Shown here in pieces: positions 1-42,600 of a stretch of 64,000 nucleotides of DNA. The position numbers and the translations under genes are program-made. The stretch's first letter is position 1. Each line of letters begins with the position of its first letter. Origin of the DNA: Watersipora subatra (taxonomy: Eukaryota > Bryozoa > Gymnolaemata > Cheilostomatida > Watersiporidae); assembly GCF_963576615.1 (NCBI RefSeq), contig NC_088716.1, positions 3,348,001 to 3,412,000 of the forward strand, in the 5' to 3' direction. The notes below the pieces were generated by a model, which had not been told where the DNA came from, did no database searches, and saw only the letters and a program-made list of their open reading frames with translations.

Positions 1-290
1 GCTGAGCTAAAAGTGCTCATTACATATTTGCTGTCTAAAATACTCAGATCGCATCTCCAATCTACCTGACCATCCATTGCATTTCTACTTCCCCAGAAAC
101 TTCACTATACCTTATACCAGACACCAACACCTTGTCAATCCTTATTATAGAACAACTTGATGCAAAAAAGGTTTCTCTTCCAAAATTCATAGTTTTACTT
201 TATTAGTCTTTATCTCTTGGCTTTAATTCACTTGGAACGGCATCAATGAAGTTCATATCTATTTAGGTGTGTTAATACAGGCTCATCACG
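1..290. other. non-coding, nothing recognised
   Basis: AT-rich DNA with no open frame or repeat I can name. It lies just left of a TTAA-flanked foldback transposon and is probably intronic or flanking sequence of the gene whose exons start at 1754. Confidence 0.4.
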
Positions 291-294
291 TTAA

Positions 295-1174
295 AGGTTG
301 ACTTGCAACAAAATTCACGTTACAGTTATTTGGTATCAAAAGATTCACCATGTTTTACTCTGTTGTGTTGTAAGTGCAAAATATGTGGAAATGTGATTAC
401 AAGCTCTTAAAAGCTCAAAAACGAAAAGCCGCCGTAGATTGGAATCTCTTTATTTATCTGACGTATTCATTACAGTTTGGTTATTGCCTTGTCACATGAT
501 GTTCTCACGTGATTTGAGAGGCCAATAAAAAGCTCAATATAAACCTTATCGTAGCACTAGTTTATGACAAACACTTCGGGTTTTACTGAAGACCCCGTGT
601 CAAATATAGATGCCTCGCTACTTTACAGTTTTGTTTCGGCTTGGTCTAATCGTCTAATCGTAATCTGATCATGTGACCCAATGCTTCGCAAATAATTTTT
701 GCAGCACTTTTCGATTATCACAGGTGACCAACAGGCTCGTCATGATTATCAGACAATGATATGTACTCCTTCGCGGTGAGGTTAAAAAATTAAATGAACT
801 TTTACGGTAAGTTATAAGATATCACTGCTAAAAGTGACAGCATTACAATGACGATAAAACAGACCCATAAGAACAATAGACATGGTTTTATTGAATGCGT
901 GAAGTATATTTGTGAAAATATTTTGACGAATGAGATTGCATGAAAGTGTAAACAGAAACCATCCTGTTACAACTACGTCACATTTGAGCCGTTTTGGAAA
1001 GAGAATCCAAACTACGGCGGTCTCATGTGGCTGCGATTAACTGTTCGTTTTTGAGCTTTTAAGAGCTTATAATCCCATTCCCACATATTTCGCACCTAGA
1101 ACACAGCAGAGTAAAACATGGTGAATCTTTTGATAACGAATAACTGTAATGTGAATTTTGTTGCAAGTCAACCG
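295..1174. mobile_element. TTAA-flanked foldback MITE, copy 1
   Basis: The element starts AGGTTGACTTGCAAC and ends with its inverted complement GTTGCAAGTCAACC. The arms are about 170 bp long and TTAA lies directly outside both ends (291-294 and 1175-1178). The centre has no intact coding frame. Three relatives lie at 9452-10010, 14294-14975 and 41670-42577. A TTAA target duplication is the hallmark of piggyBac-type transposition. I infer a non-autonomous element moved by a transposase encoded elsewhere. Confidence 0.85.
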
Positions 1175-1217
1175 TTAAGGCAAGTGCATGAGGATTATTG
1201 GTAGTAATTAGTATAAA

Positions 1218-1649
1218 GTTCACACTATATCACTACGTCTGTGTTAATCACACAATACTTGGGTGATTATTTGTATTCGGCGATTCTTTAATCACACAGT
1301 ACGGTGATCCTGTGTGATAACAATGTTCACACAATCACAAACCTATCAACATTTACATCAGTACGTGTCCGCAGCATAGCGTTCTCATTATACAATGCGG
1401 TGATGGAAATGATGAAATACTAGTCCCGCAGCAACTGTCATAAAAGAAAATACGGATTGAGCAATCCCAATCCGTGACGACCAATCACCATCATCGAAGT
1501 GGTACAAATTGTACAGGATGTCGTGGATGCTCGGCGAAGGGTCGACAGCTACAAACTTTTCTGAAGTATCTGCGTTGCTTCGACGATGCACATAGTCGAC
1601 GAATAATCGCTGAGAGGACAATGCCGACACACGGCGATATAGTGTGAAC
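1218..1649. mobile_element. short inverted-repeat element
   Basis: The 14-base sequence GTTCACACTATATC at 1218-1231 is repeated as its exact inverted complement at 1636-1649, enclosing about 430 bp. No second copy was found in the window and the target duplication is unclear. An open frame covering the right part on the minus strand has no recognisable motif and is probably incidental. Confidence 0.45.
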
Positions 1650-1753
1650 CAGCCATTAGAGAGACTGATAAACAACTTGTCAAGCAATACCAAGCCAAGG
1701 ATGTCTCTGGTTTATGGTCAGCTTGAGATATATGTTGTGTTTATATATTACAG

Positions 1754-1870
1754 AGGGCGTGTGAAGGGGCAGCGGTGAGGTTTAGAGAGCTGCGTATCAG
1801 CACACTGAACCATATTGGCATTTGTTTTTGTCTCATGGGCAATTTTGCGGAGGCCGAACGATATTATCAG
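1754..1870 (+). CDS. TPR-like gene, exon a
   Basis: 39 codons, phase 0 at both ends. Acceptor TATATATTACAG, donor CAG|GTACTGG. Encodes a helix pair with the TPR-like pattern NHIGICFCLMGNFAEAERYY. Confidence 0.62.
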
Positions 1871-4290
1871 GTACTGGAATTCTCTCACTTATTAACCTTC
1901 ACTCTACCGGGCATCAAATACTTTTTATTTCATCTTCTGCTGGTTGCAGTTCGCACAGGATGAATACAGGAAAGACCCAGAACTGTTGGCCCACAACATA
2001 TCCAACTACTCAGAGATAACTGATGTATCAGAAAGTGACTTCAAAAGCAATCTGCCTATAGAAAAGTACCTTCAGCAGCTGAGCATGAAACAGATGGAAA
2101 ACGATGACTTCACAGGTGGATCTTCCAGCTCTTACGACCACGGAGACTCGCAGTTAGCTGGTAGGAAACTTTTTTTGTGCTTCACCCAATGTCACACTTA
2201 AACCCATAAAATGATATGAATCATTACCAAAAATACGTACACCAATAAGCCGGACCATGTGACAGCTTTACGAATATTGGCATTCGAAATAAAATTTATA
2301 TCAACTATAAAAAGACACTCCTGTTGAATTTAAAAGCAAGTAAACAAATCGCCACCAAAATGGCTGCTTGTCAATTTTAGTCTATATATATATTTCTCAA
2401 AGTATGTCTTTGTGTCATTCCGGCTATACGTCTTTAAAAAATCTTAATATTAAAATTCCGCACACCGATGAATTTGAATTCATGACGAATGCAGCGACAA
2501 GTTTCTTATCCGGCCACTCTACCACTGAGCTAGAATGCCATTTTCATGTAACGGATGCACCATGCGCGTGCCAATTATTTTAGCCTTGTGTCCACGAGTT
2601 ACGATGCTGTTCAGAAATGTTTTGGGACCTAAGTATTTGCAACGCGATGCTTATTCGTCTTTTTTCGTTAGGGCTAATTTATTCGGCCCCACAATATCGA
2701 CATAATTTATCTCGAACTTAAAATTTGGCGATTTGTGTACTGATTATATACAGTGGAACTTGGGTTCGTGAACGCTTCGTTTCTCAACCAACTCGGTTTT
2801 CGACCAGATTTTGAGATTTGTTCGTCTCGGAGCTCAAGCATAAATTCGGTTCTCAACCAAACCGGAGCATGCCCATTGGAATTAGAACAGCTCCGGAAAC
2901 AGCATGGAAACATTCGTTGACAAACAGAGAAGCATTTTATGCTTCATAGATTCTTTACAAAAAGGGAGGAACCATCTGGGACGAGGTCTCCTCTACGAAA
3001 AAATTCGCTAGGGAGATAACCCCTCCAGTCGAGCTATCCTAAGTTGTTTTGCAGGATTTTCCTTTAAAGATGTGAAGTAAACGTGCCATTGCTGTTTATA
3101 TTTTCTTTTTCCTATGATTTTTGATGTAACTGATTGCTGCATTTTTTGCTGTTTCATTATCAATTTCTAAATTTTTTAGTATTGTTTCTTAACCTTTAAT
3201 GCTTTTGATGTTTTAAGAACAAAACATACAAAATGTTTTCTTTTCTCACCATCATAAAAAGAAAAACTTTTATAAAAATTAAACACAATCTATCTACAAT
3301 CTACCCGGTTTTATTTATAGTATACAGTACAGTTTATGGTGTAAAATGTTGAAAAAACACTTTACCGAAGTTGTTTTTTTTTGCCTTGGAAGTTTTTTGC
3401 CTTGTAATTTAAAAGTTGGAATGGCAAATTTTGTCATATGTTAAATACAAATTAATTTTCTGTCCAAAGACTTTTTTATTACCCAGGCAACACCGGATAG
3501 CACAGCTAGTATTTATATAATCTAACTCTTTCCTTTAACTTCACTACCAAATTACAATTGTTCATATAAACATCAAATGGCATCAAATATTAGTGAGTAA
3601 ACACTTTTTGTTGATGGTAGTTAACCGAGCTTCGTGAAAATCAGGGTTTAACAAATAAGTGTTAATATTTGCACAAATATATCTGCTATGGCCATTTCTG
3701 TTATGGAATCTTCTAGTCCGGTAGTTAAAACACACTTTAAGAATGTTCATATTCAATACAGAATGCAAATCCTTGCGACAATATAGCCAAATTGACATCT
3801 CCGCTGTCTTTTGCAAACAAGCTTAGAGTTTACAAGCTCAAAATAATTCTTTCTCGATTGTAAACCGTTTTAGAGATGAACGAGGAGCCATTCTGCACTA
3901 TTTAAATGAGCTTCCATTACTCTTCTAGTATTCCAGTACACTCGGCTATCAAATTAAGATTTGTTTTGCGTTTAGTTTGACAGATTATACTAGTTGTTGG
4001 TTAAATACGTTAAAGCCAAATTGATATATCAGTTATCTTTTGTAAACAAGCTTGGATTGACTGTTTTAATAGACATGAAGGAAGATTATTCAATAAAAAA
4101 TGAGGCCACACTGTCAGCGCGGGAGACGCCATTAGAAGTCCAACTGGATGAAAGAGAAAAGGGCTGGTTTCCGGAGAGCAAGGAGGAGCTACTAGATTAT
4201 AGCGCTGCATACATACAGCTGATGATCATGGGAGCAGAGATGGTCAGGCGGCAGCAAGACGCTGCCAGAGCTTCTATTCGCAGAATATGA
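1754..4290 (+). CDS. 3' part of a gene with a TPR-like segment (three exons, 5' end outside window)
   Basis: Three exons (1754-1870, 1950-2160, 4073-4290) join in frame with matching phases (0, 0, then 1) and good AG/GT borders, giving the last 181 residues. The first carries a segment resembling one tetratricopeptide helix pair (LNHIGICFCLMGNFAEAERY). The middle is polar and rich in Ser and Asp. The last exon ends in a charged helix (GAEMVRRQQDAARASIRRI) before TGA. AATAAA occurs at 4516. TPR domains usually mediate protein-protein contact, but I do not recognise the family. The 1.9-kb second intron holds a dispersed element and a MITE. The gene converges on PRMT3, whose stop lies about 110 bp downstream. 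Splice phase agreement and coding character are seen; function is not known. Confidence 0.62.
1950..2160 (+). CDS. TPR-like gene, exon b
   Basis: 70 codons plus one base. Acceptor TGCTGGTTGCAG, donor GCTG|GTAGGAA. The product is acidic and polar (KDPELLAHNISNYSEITDV near its start). Confidence 0.62.
2382..3519 (-). repeat. dispersed element with tRNA-like head (interrupted copy)
   Basis: Read on the minus strand, 2382-2750 holds a tRNA-like segment with the A-box-type sequence TAGCTCAGTGGTAGAGTGG and the B-box-like ATTCAAATTC, followed by a conserved tail ending near TTTGAGAAATATATA. The outer end at about 3400-3519 matches 47930-48036. The same pair of ends bounds the element at 46721-48036, so this is probably one element in which a MITE (2751-3395) replaced or interrupted the middle. 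Confidence 0.65.
2751..3395. mobile_element. CAGTGGAAC-type MITE, truncated copy
   Basis: It begins CAGTGGAACTTGGGTTCGTG next to a TATA stretch and matches, in inverted orientation, the complete element at 38517-39240. The right terminal repeat is missing. Such TA-flanked ends are typical of Tc1/mariner- and pogo-type non-autonomous elements. It interrupts a tRNA-headed element. Confidence 0.7.
4073..4290 (+). CDS. TPR-like gene, terminal exon
   Basis: The acceptor GACTGTTTTAATAG precedes ACATGAAGG. The two leading bases complete a GAC codon with the G left by exon b. 71 codons then TGA at 4288-4290. An ATG at 4075 could also start a short frame, but phase agreement with 1950-2160 favours a terminal exon. 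Confidence 0.58.
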
Positions 4291-4401
4291 CTGTTAGACA
4301 TTAATATACAGCTGTATATTATCAATTCAATGAGAATATGTATTTAGCTATTGCATCAGATGTATAGTTCCTAATTTAGGTCTGTTGTATCTAGTAGCGC
4401 T

Positions 4402-35046
<30,645 letters not shown>

Positions 35047-36434
35047 ACTTTTAAGGCGAGTTCTTTAATAGAAAACAGCGTTGCTTATTGTGGTACCTTA
35101 GCTAGGTAGTATTTTGCATAATTTTTAAAAGCTTGGGCTACAAGGGTTCATGGCTACCGGAGATTATTTTTTCGGTCTATGCCTGAGTTTACAATTAGGT
35201 CTGAAAGTTTAGATAAGGACGTCAAAGCAATGACGTTTCCGTGGCGGTGGAAATGCCACGCCTCCAATTGATAACACATGTTTTATTGAGACACTAACTT
35301 TCACCGTCTAAAAACCCACTTAAAAAGTAGCCAGTGTTACTTAACTACAACAGTTCTACTTTTCCATTTTTTCCTTTGTTGGTGATTTTTATATATTTAA
35401 AGTTTTCTTTTCATAGTTGTTTCAAAAGATAACTTCAAAATTGTATATTAAATAATTGGTTAAGTCCGTTTTTTGAACAGTAATTAATATTTTAATTATT
35501 AACAGATTTTAGACTTTTTTGCTAGTTTACTCTAATATAAAAGTCGTTTAATTAATATGTTTTTTAACGCTAATTCTGAACTTCAAAAAGTGTTAAAAGA
35601 AATTCAGCACAATGCAAATGTATTTAATTTCTCTGAACTGGACACTCGCCGTTACCGGAAGTGAGACTTTTTCATAAAACATTGCTTACACGATTGTCTA
35701 AACTTTTCTTTTTTCCACTCATGGCACGGTAACTAGCTCACGCGCAGTGCGTTCATTCGCGTGAGCGTAACTCGCCAGTGCTGGCTTTACACGATAAATA
35801 TACCTAGTTTGTTTGGTTGATGGTAAGAAAATACTTTATCGCCCCACTTTATAAACTTATTGAAGACCCGCCTTTATAATTGCATTACGGTTTCTGATGG
35901 TTATAAAAACTTGTTTGCTAAGCGTTGCTATAACCAATGCCAAAATGCTTGCAATATATTTAGGATTTGCCGTGATTGCAAAAAACTTGATTTCAAAATG
36001 GCATGCCTGTTTAGCTTACACCATGGCTTAACAAGGTCTTTGATGGCAATATTACAGGTATGAAATCTCGATTTGTTTGTTTATGTCGAAGTAGTTCTAT
36101 GGTGCTGTTGGGGCAAAAAGCTGCTGAGGTCGGTTACGGAGATTGATATCTCTACGGTTCTGATTCATTATTATGAGTTTTTACATTAAGTAAACTAGAT
36201 TATCGTATTCTTTTCTTATTGAAGAATCTTAGTTTTCTAGAACTTTCTGTTGTTTACTTATTAGACAGCAGTAGTATGGGCATTTTCTAGTGCAGCATTG
36301 TTTCAATACAGTCTGAGTCTCCGACCATATCACCTTTTTATCGTGGGATGACTTGATTCGTTGTAAGCTGGTCATGTAAAATTTTAATCTCAGGTTAATC
36401 TGTTGTAGAACGTAGCAATTCCTAAAGTCTTTCA
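35047..36434. promoter_or_regulatory. interval between divergent PRMT3 and zinc-finger genes
   Basis: No coding or mobile sequence seen. The segment 35725-35790 is CpG-richer than its AT-rich surroundings and holds a perfect 9-bp inverted repeat, GCTCACGCG (35736-35744) and CGCGTGAGC (35758-35766), around CAGTGCGTTCATT. I infer a shared or back-to-back promoter region, conditional on the PRMT3 exon 1 candidate. Confidence 0.4.
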
Positions 36435-36636
36435 ATGGATGTTTTAATAAGATCAGAGGCAGGTGAGGCAGCAAGTGGTACAACATCAGAGACAAGCAAT
36501 TCTGTATTTCAAATTAATACGGCTAGCAACACAACAAGTTCCTCAGATGAGAGATCGGTTGTTATACTGCGTTCTAATCCACTGATATTACCCATGGTTT
36601 GTGGACTTTGTGGAAGTCAGTATGCCACTGCTCGGG
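36435..36636 (+). CDS. zinc-finger gene exon 1
   Basis: Ser/Thr-rich start, then VCGLCGSQYATAR, the cysteine half of finger 1. Donor CGGG|GTATGT, one base left over. Confidence 0.85.
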
Positions 36637-39600
36637 GTATGTAGTATCCTAAAGACTAGCATAATAATTTTACAGCTGTCTTTAAACTTTGTTTGTTTTA
36701 GTGTAAGGTCAAGGCCTAATTGTGTTCTCATATATAGCTCTAAGCCACAAAATGTTAGCTCTAGATTTACCCCTTTGTGTGTAGAATTGGAGAGCCATCT
36801 TGATATGCATAGAGATGGCCTTCCTGCTGCTAAGAAGGGCCGAGGCCGACCCAAGGGCTCGCGGAACAGAAAATTAGAAGACATAGAGGAAATAGCAGAG
36901 AGTCCATCTGAGGCGCCTAATAATCTGCCACAATCAGGAAACATCATGAAGTAGGTTTTCTTTGTTATCATAGAGCTATACTGTTTCCTGTCATAGAGTT
37001 GGGCGATTCGCTTTCATGAGGCTTCATTGTTTGTTCTTAAGCTTCTTGAGTTTTATTATTTGTTTCAAAAAATCCAGAGAGTCTTGTTTGAACATATCAA
37101 GTAATTCAAATCTATGTCAACCCCGCAATCATTTAGATCTACTTCTAAAAAATGAAGCCAGCTGGTGTCCGTCACTAGCTAGCAGGTTTCTAGCACTAGC
37201 CAGCAGGTCTCTGACACCTGCCAACAGGTCTCTGACACTAGCCAGCAGGTCTCTGACACTGGCCAGGTCTCCGCCCATAGCCAGCAGGTCTCCGGCACTA
37301 GCCAGCACGTCTCCGACACTTGCCAGCAGGTTTCTGGCACTAACCAGCAGATATCGAACTTGTATTTATTATCTTCATTAATTCCTTGATAATTCTGTTA
37401 GTCGAAAAATGATCTATATTGACAGCACACAAGCGGGGAGCTCAGGACGACCCCAACGGATTGTGAGGAAACCGGAGAATGACGAGTTTGTACACGATGA
37501 AACTGAGCTGGACAATGTGAGTTTTTGTTCTTTGTTTTGTTAAAAAATTTCTATATTCAGTTTCTGATAACAAAAATAAGAACTTATGTTCTTATTTTAG
37601 TTATCAGAAATCGAATATAGAAATTTACTAGTGTAATTTACTAGTGTAAAAATGTAGAAAATAGTCATTCATAGTTGAAATAGTTTATAGTAGTCAGTAT
37701 AAGAGAGCGAGTGGCGCAGTCTTTTATTTAAAAAATGTTCTGTTTCAACAAACAGTCAAATCTCGACTTAGGAATTTTTCAACATGTTGTAAAGGTTGAG
37801 CGTGTATTTGTCTCAATATATTGAGTAATTTCCCGCATAAAAATTTTGTTGAAGCATTGCAATTTTATAAGTAAATTAGTTGTTCTACCCGGCTGCTAGC
37901 TGTGCTACATATATAACTAGTTGTGATACCCGACGTTGTCCGGGTATTAAAAATCAGCTTATAATCAATAAGAGGCAATGAAAGTTGCCTGCCACTTGCT
38001 ATTAGCCTGGCACATTGCCAATGGATAATTTGAGTAAGCTTACTAATAGGAGCTACCAGCTTCTCGTGACGTTTTGCCATCACTCTGCGTAGTAATGGAA
38101 ACCCTGTGTGTATTTGTTCCCATATACCACCCAGGCACTTATCAAGTTTGTATGGCCAAATTAGTAAGGCGTCGGACTGCCAAACAGGAAGGCTTGAGAT
38201 CAAATCTTCCGCGATACAGAGTCTGTATTCCAATATTTTAATAGCTATTTTGAGAAATAAATATATATTTTGGCTGTGCTGCCCTGTGCTGTGTGCTGAG
38301 CTGTGCCCCTGTATCAAAATGTCTTCGGACAAAAAATTCTTTTGTATTTTACATATATAACAACATTTACCATTCTAACTTTCAAACTACATATCATGAG
38401 GAAATGATTTTGTGGAGTCAAATAAATAACAAAAATAAAACGACTATAAAGGTTTTCAAACCACTGTAAATTTAAAATTTCATAATTATCGGTGACGTAT
38501 ATCTTTTAATAACGTACAGTGGAACCTCGGTTCTCGAACATAATCTGTTCAGAACGTTGTTAGAAAACCGAGTTGTTCCGAAACGGTTTTTCCCATTGGA
38601 ATAAAAATGTATGTATGTAAATTTTAATCCGCTCCAAGGCGAGAAAACAACTTCAGTAAAGTATTTTACATTTTACACCATAAACTGTACTGTATACTAT
38701 AAATATAAACAGGTAGATATAGATCATGTTTAATTTTAATAAAGGGTCTTCTGTTTATGATGATGGAAAAAGAAAACAAAAGTAAACATTTTGTATGTTT
38801 TGCTCTTAAAACAAAAGAAATTGAACAAAAATTGAAGAAATTGATAATGAAACAGCAAAAAAATGCAACGGATCAGTAACATCAAAGATCGTAGAAAAAA
38901 TAAAATATAAACAGCAATGGTACGTTTACTTCACATCTTTGAAAGAGCATCCTCCTCCAAAACAAAACTCGACTGGAGGGGTTGTCTCTAGCAAATCTCT
39001 TCGGTGAATGAGACGTCGTTCCAGATGGTTCCTCCCATTTTGTAAAGAATTTATGAAGTGTAAATTGCTTCTCCATTTTTTCACGAATGTTTCCGGAGCT
39101 GGTCCAATTCCAATGCGCATGTTCCCGTTTGGTCGAGAACCAAATTTATGTACAAGGTCCGAGACGAACAAATGTCAAAATCTTTGGTCGAAAACCGAGT
39201 TGGTCGAGAACTGAAATGCTTGAGAACCGAAGTTTCACTGTATATAATCAGTACACAAATCGCTAAATTTTAATTTTGAGAGAATCTATTGTTAATACCG
39301 TTTTGCTAAAAACAAATTAGCCCTAGTACGGCGAGGACGAAACAGCATCATAGAGCGAGAAGAGTTGGTAAAGTTTTAATTAATACGTCATTTTTGTGTG
39401 AAAACGAGAAAGGATGTATACGTTATGTAGTATGTGCTATGTACCGCAAGAGCTTTCGTGGTCTCGTGGTTAGAGATTTGGATTGCAAATTTTCAATCGT
39501 GTTCTACGCAAGTTCAAATCCAGCATAATGTGAATTTTCAAGTCCAAAATTTATATGGCTATAGCTGGACATACCGAACACAGAAAACAGACAGAAGACA

Positions 39601-42600
39601 AACTTTGAGAAGTATGTAGATAAAAGTTTGAACCCTGGTAGAAATTAAAAGCATAATGAAAAGAATAAAAGTATAGAGATTAAGTTCATCACAACCGCAT
39701 TTAGTGTGAATTAACTGGCTAGTGTGAGTTATCTGGCATGTTAATATCACTTAATCTGCAATTAAAACTACACACAAATAGGTTATACTTTTCATGTTTT
39801 TTTGTATTTTCACTCTAAGATAGAGTAACAATAAAAACCGTGTTACTGATTGTTATTTGAATAATATAGTTTTTACATTTTTATTTGTATTTTAAAATGT
39901 ATGCTTTTGCATAGTTTTATATAATTCATTTGTTTTAATGCTGTTTGTAAACTGGTAAACTTTATATGTCGAGGATTGGACTCACGTGTTGGTTCACTTG
40001 TTGATTCACGTGTTGGTTCACGTGTTGGTTCACACGTTGATTCACGTGTTGGTTCACGTGTTGGTTCACATGTTGATTCACGTGTTGGTTCACGTGTTGG
40101 TTCACATGTTGATTCACATGTTGGTTCACATGATGATTCACATGATGATTCACATGATGATTCACATGTTGGTTCACATGTTGATTCACATGTTGGTTCA
40201 CATGTTGATTCACATGTTGGCTCACATGTTGATTCACATGTTGATTCACATGTTGGTTCACATGTTGGTTCACATGTTGGCTCACATGTTGATTCACATG
40301 ATGATTCACATGTTGGTTCACATGTTGATTCACATGTTGGCTCACATGTTGATTCACATGTTGATTCACATGTTGGTTCACATGTTGGTTCACATGTTGG
40401 TTCACATGTTGATTCACATGTTGGTTCACATGTTGATTCACATGTTGATTCACATGTTGGCTCACATGTTGATTCACATGTTGGTTCACATGTTGGTTCA
40501 CATGTTGGTTCACATGTTGATTCACATGTTGGTTCACATGTTGATTCACATGTTGGTTCACATGTTGGTTCACATGTTGATTCACGTGTTGGTTCACATG
40601 TTGATTCACGTGTTGGTTCACGTGTTGGTTCACATGTTGATTCACGTGTTGGTTCACGTGTTGGTTTACGTGTTGATTCACGTGTTGATTCACGTGTTGG
40701 TTCACGTGTTGGTTCACGTGTTGGTTCACGTGTTGGTTCACGTGTTGGTTCACATGTTGATTCACATGTTGGTTCACATGATGATTCACATGATGATTCA
40801 CATGATGATTCACATGATGATTCACATGTTGGTTCACATGTTGATTCACGTGTTGGTTCACATGTTGGTTCACATGTTGATTCACATGTTGGTTCACATG
40901 TTGATTCACATGTTGGTTCACATGTTGATTCACATGTTGGTTCACATGATGATTCACGTGATGATTCACATGATGATTCACATGATGATTCACATGTTGG
41001 TTCACATGTTGATTCACATGTTGGTTCACATGTTGATTCACATGTTGGCTCACATGTTGATTCACATGTTGGCTCACATGTTGATTCACATGATGATTCA
41101 CATGTTGGTTCACATGTTGATTCACATGTTGGCTCACATGTTGATTCACATGTTGGTTCACATGTTGGTTCACATGTTGGTTCACATGTTGATTCACATG
41201 TTGGTTCACATGTTGATTCACATGTTGGTTCACATGATGATTCACATGATGATTCACATGATGATAAATGCGGACAGCAAAATTAAAGCAAGTCTGGTGT
41301 TTCTCTTGGCTCAAATGCCTTTTATACCAATGTTCACATAAACCACCAGTTCCATGTTAAAGCTCATGGCCTGTAGTCAGATTTGCTGACAAAAGACAAT
41401 AAGCTCTTACTGAAGGTGTATAGAAACAATTCCTGTACTCATGAGCACCCTCATGATACGATTACGCTGGTATACGATTTTTTCTCTTTACGAAGTTGAA
41501 CATGATGATTTTTTTCATTTCACCATACGAATCATTTTTCACCATACAAATTCAACAAAAATTTTGCCCGAGTTCAAATTTGCCCGCCGGTGTACTTATT
41601 ACGTACGTCAAAATAACAAAGATGCCAAAATATCTTCACAACGCCTGAAAGAGAGACCAGTAAGCTTAAAGGTTTACTTGCAACAAAATTCACATTACAG
41701 TTATTCAGTATCAAAAGATTCACCATGTCTTACTCTGTTGTGTTGTAGGTGCCAAATATGTGGAAATGTGATTACAAGCTTTTAAAAGCTCAAAAACGAA
41801 CAGTTAATCGTCGCCATCACAAGACCGCCAAAGATTAAAATTTTTTTTTAACGGCTCAAATGGGATGTAGTTGTACAAGTTGGTTTCTGTTTACACTTTC
41901 ACACAACTTAATTCGTCGAAATATTTCCACAAATATGCTTCACACATTCAATAAAACCATGTCAATTGTTCTTACATGTCTGTTTCATCATCATTGTAAT
42001 GCTGTTACTTTGAGCTCTGATATATCAAAACCTACCGTAAAAACTCGTTTAATTTGTTAACCTTAGCTCGAAGGAGTGCATATCATCCTCTGATAAACAT
42101 GACGAGCCTGTTGGTCACCTGTGATACTCGAAAAATGCTGCAGAAATTATTGGCGCTGTTTGGCAGTAAGTATGGGTCACATAATCAGATTACGACTAGA
42201 TGATTAGACCAAGCCGAAACAAAAATTTAACCTAGCGAGCATTTATATTTGGTAAGGGCTTTTCGGTAAAACCCGAAGTGTTTGTCATAAACTAGTGTTA
42301 CGAGAAGCTTTATATGGACCCCTTTATTGGCCTTCCAATTTATGTGAGAACATCACGTTACAAAGCAATAACCAAATGTAATGGCTACATCAGAGAAATA
42401 AACTGATTTCAATCTACGGCGGTTTTGGGATGGCGGTGATTAACTGTTTGTTTTTGAGCTTTTACGAGCTTGTAATCACATTTCCACATATTTTGCACCT
42501 ACAACACAACAGAGCACGACATGGTGAATCTTTTGATACCAAATAACTGTAATGTGAATTTTGTCGCAAGTCAACCTTTAACCTATATGAGATGAATTCA

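Noticed and set aside
1388..1693. 101-codon minus-strand ORF
   Set aside because: Overlaps the inverted-repeat element at 1218-1649 and has no recognisable motif or splice context.
37016..37381. 121-codon ORF with LASRSLT repeats
   Set aside because: Driven by a 21-bp tandem repeat inside an intron of the zinc-finger gene.
39962..41341. Long ORFs of about 436-451 codons on both strands (HVNQ, HVGSHVDS and HMLVHMLI repeats)
   Set aside because: They are by-products of a 12-bp satellite whose length is divisible by three and whose units lack stops. They lie in an intron on either strand and show no other coding sign.
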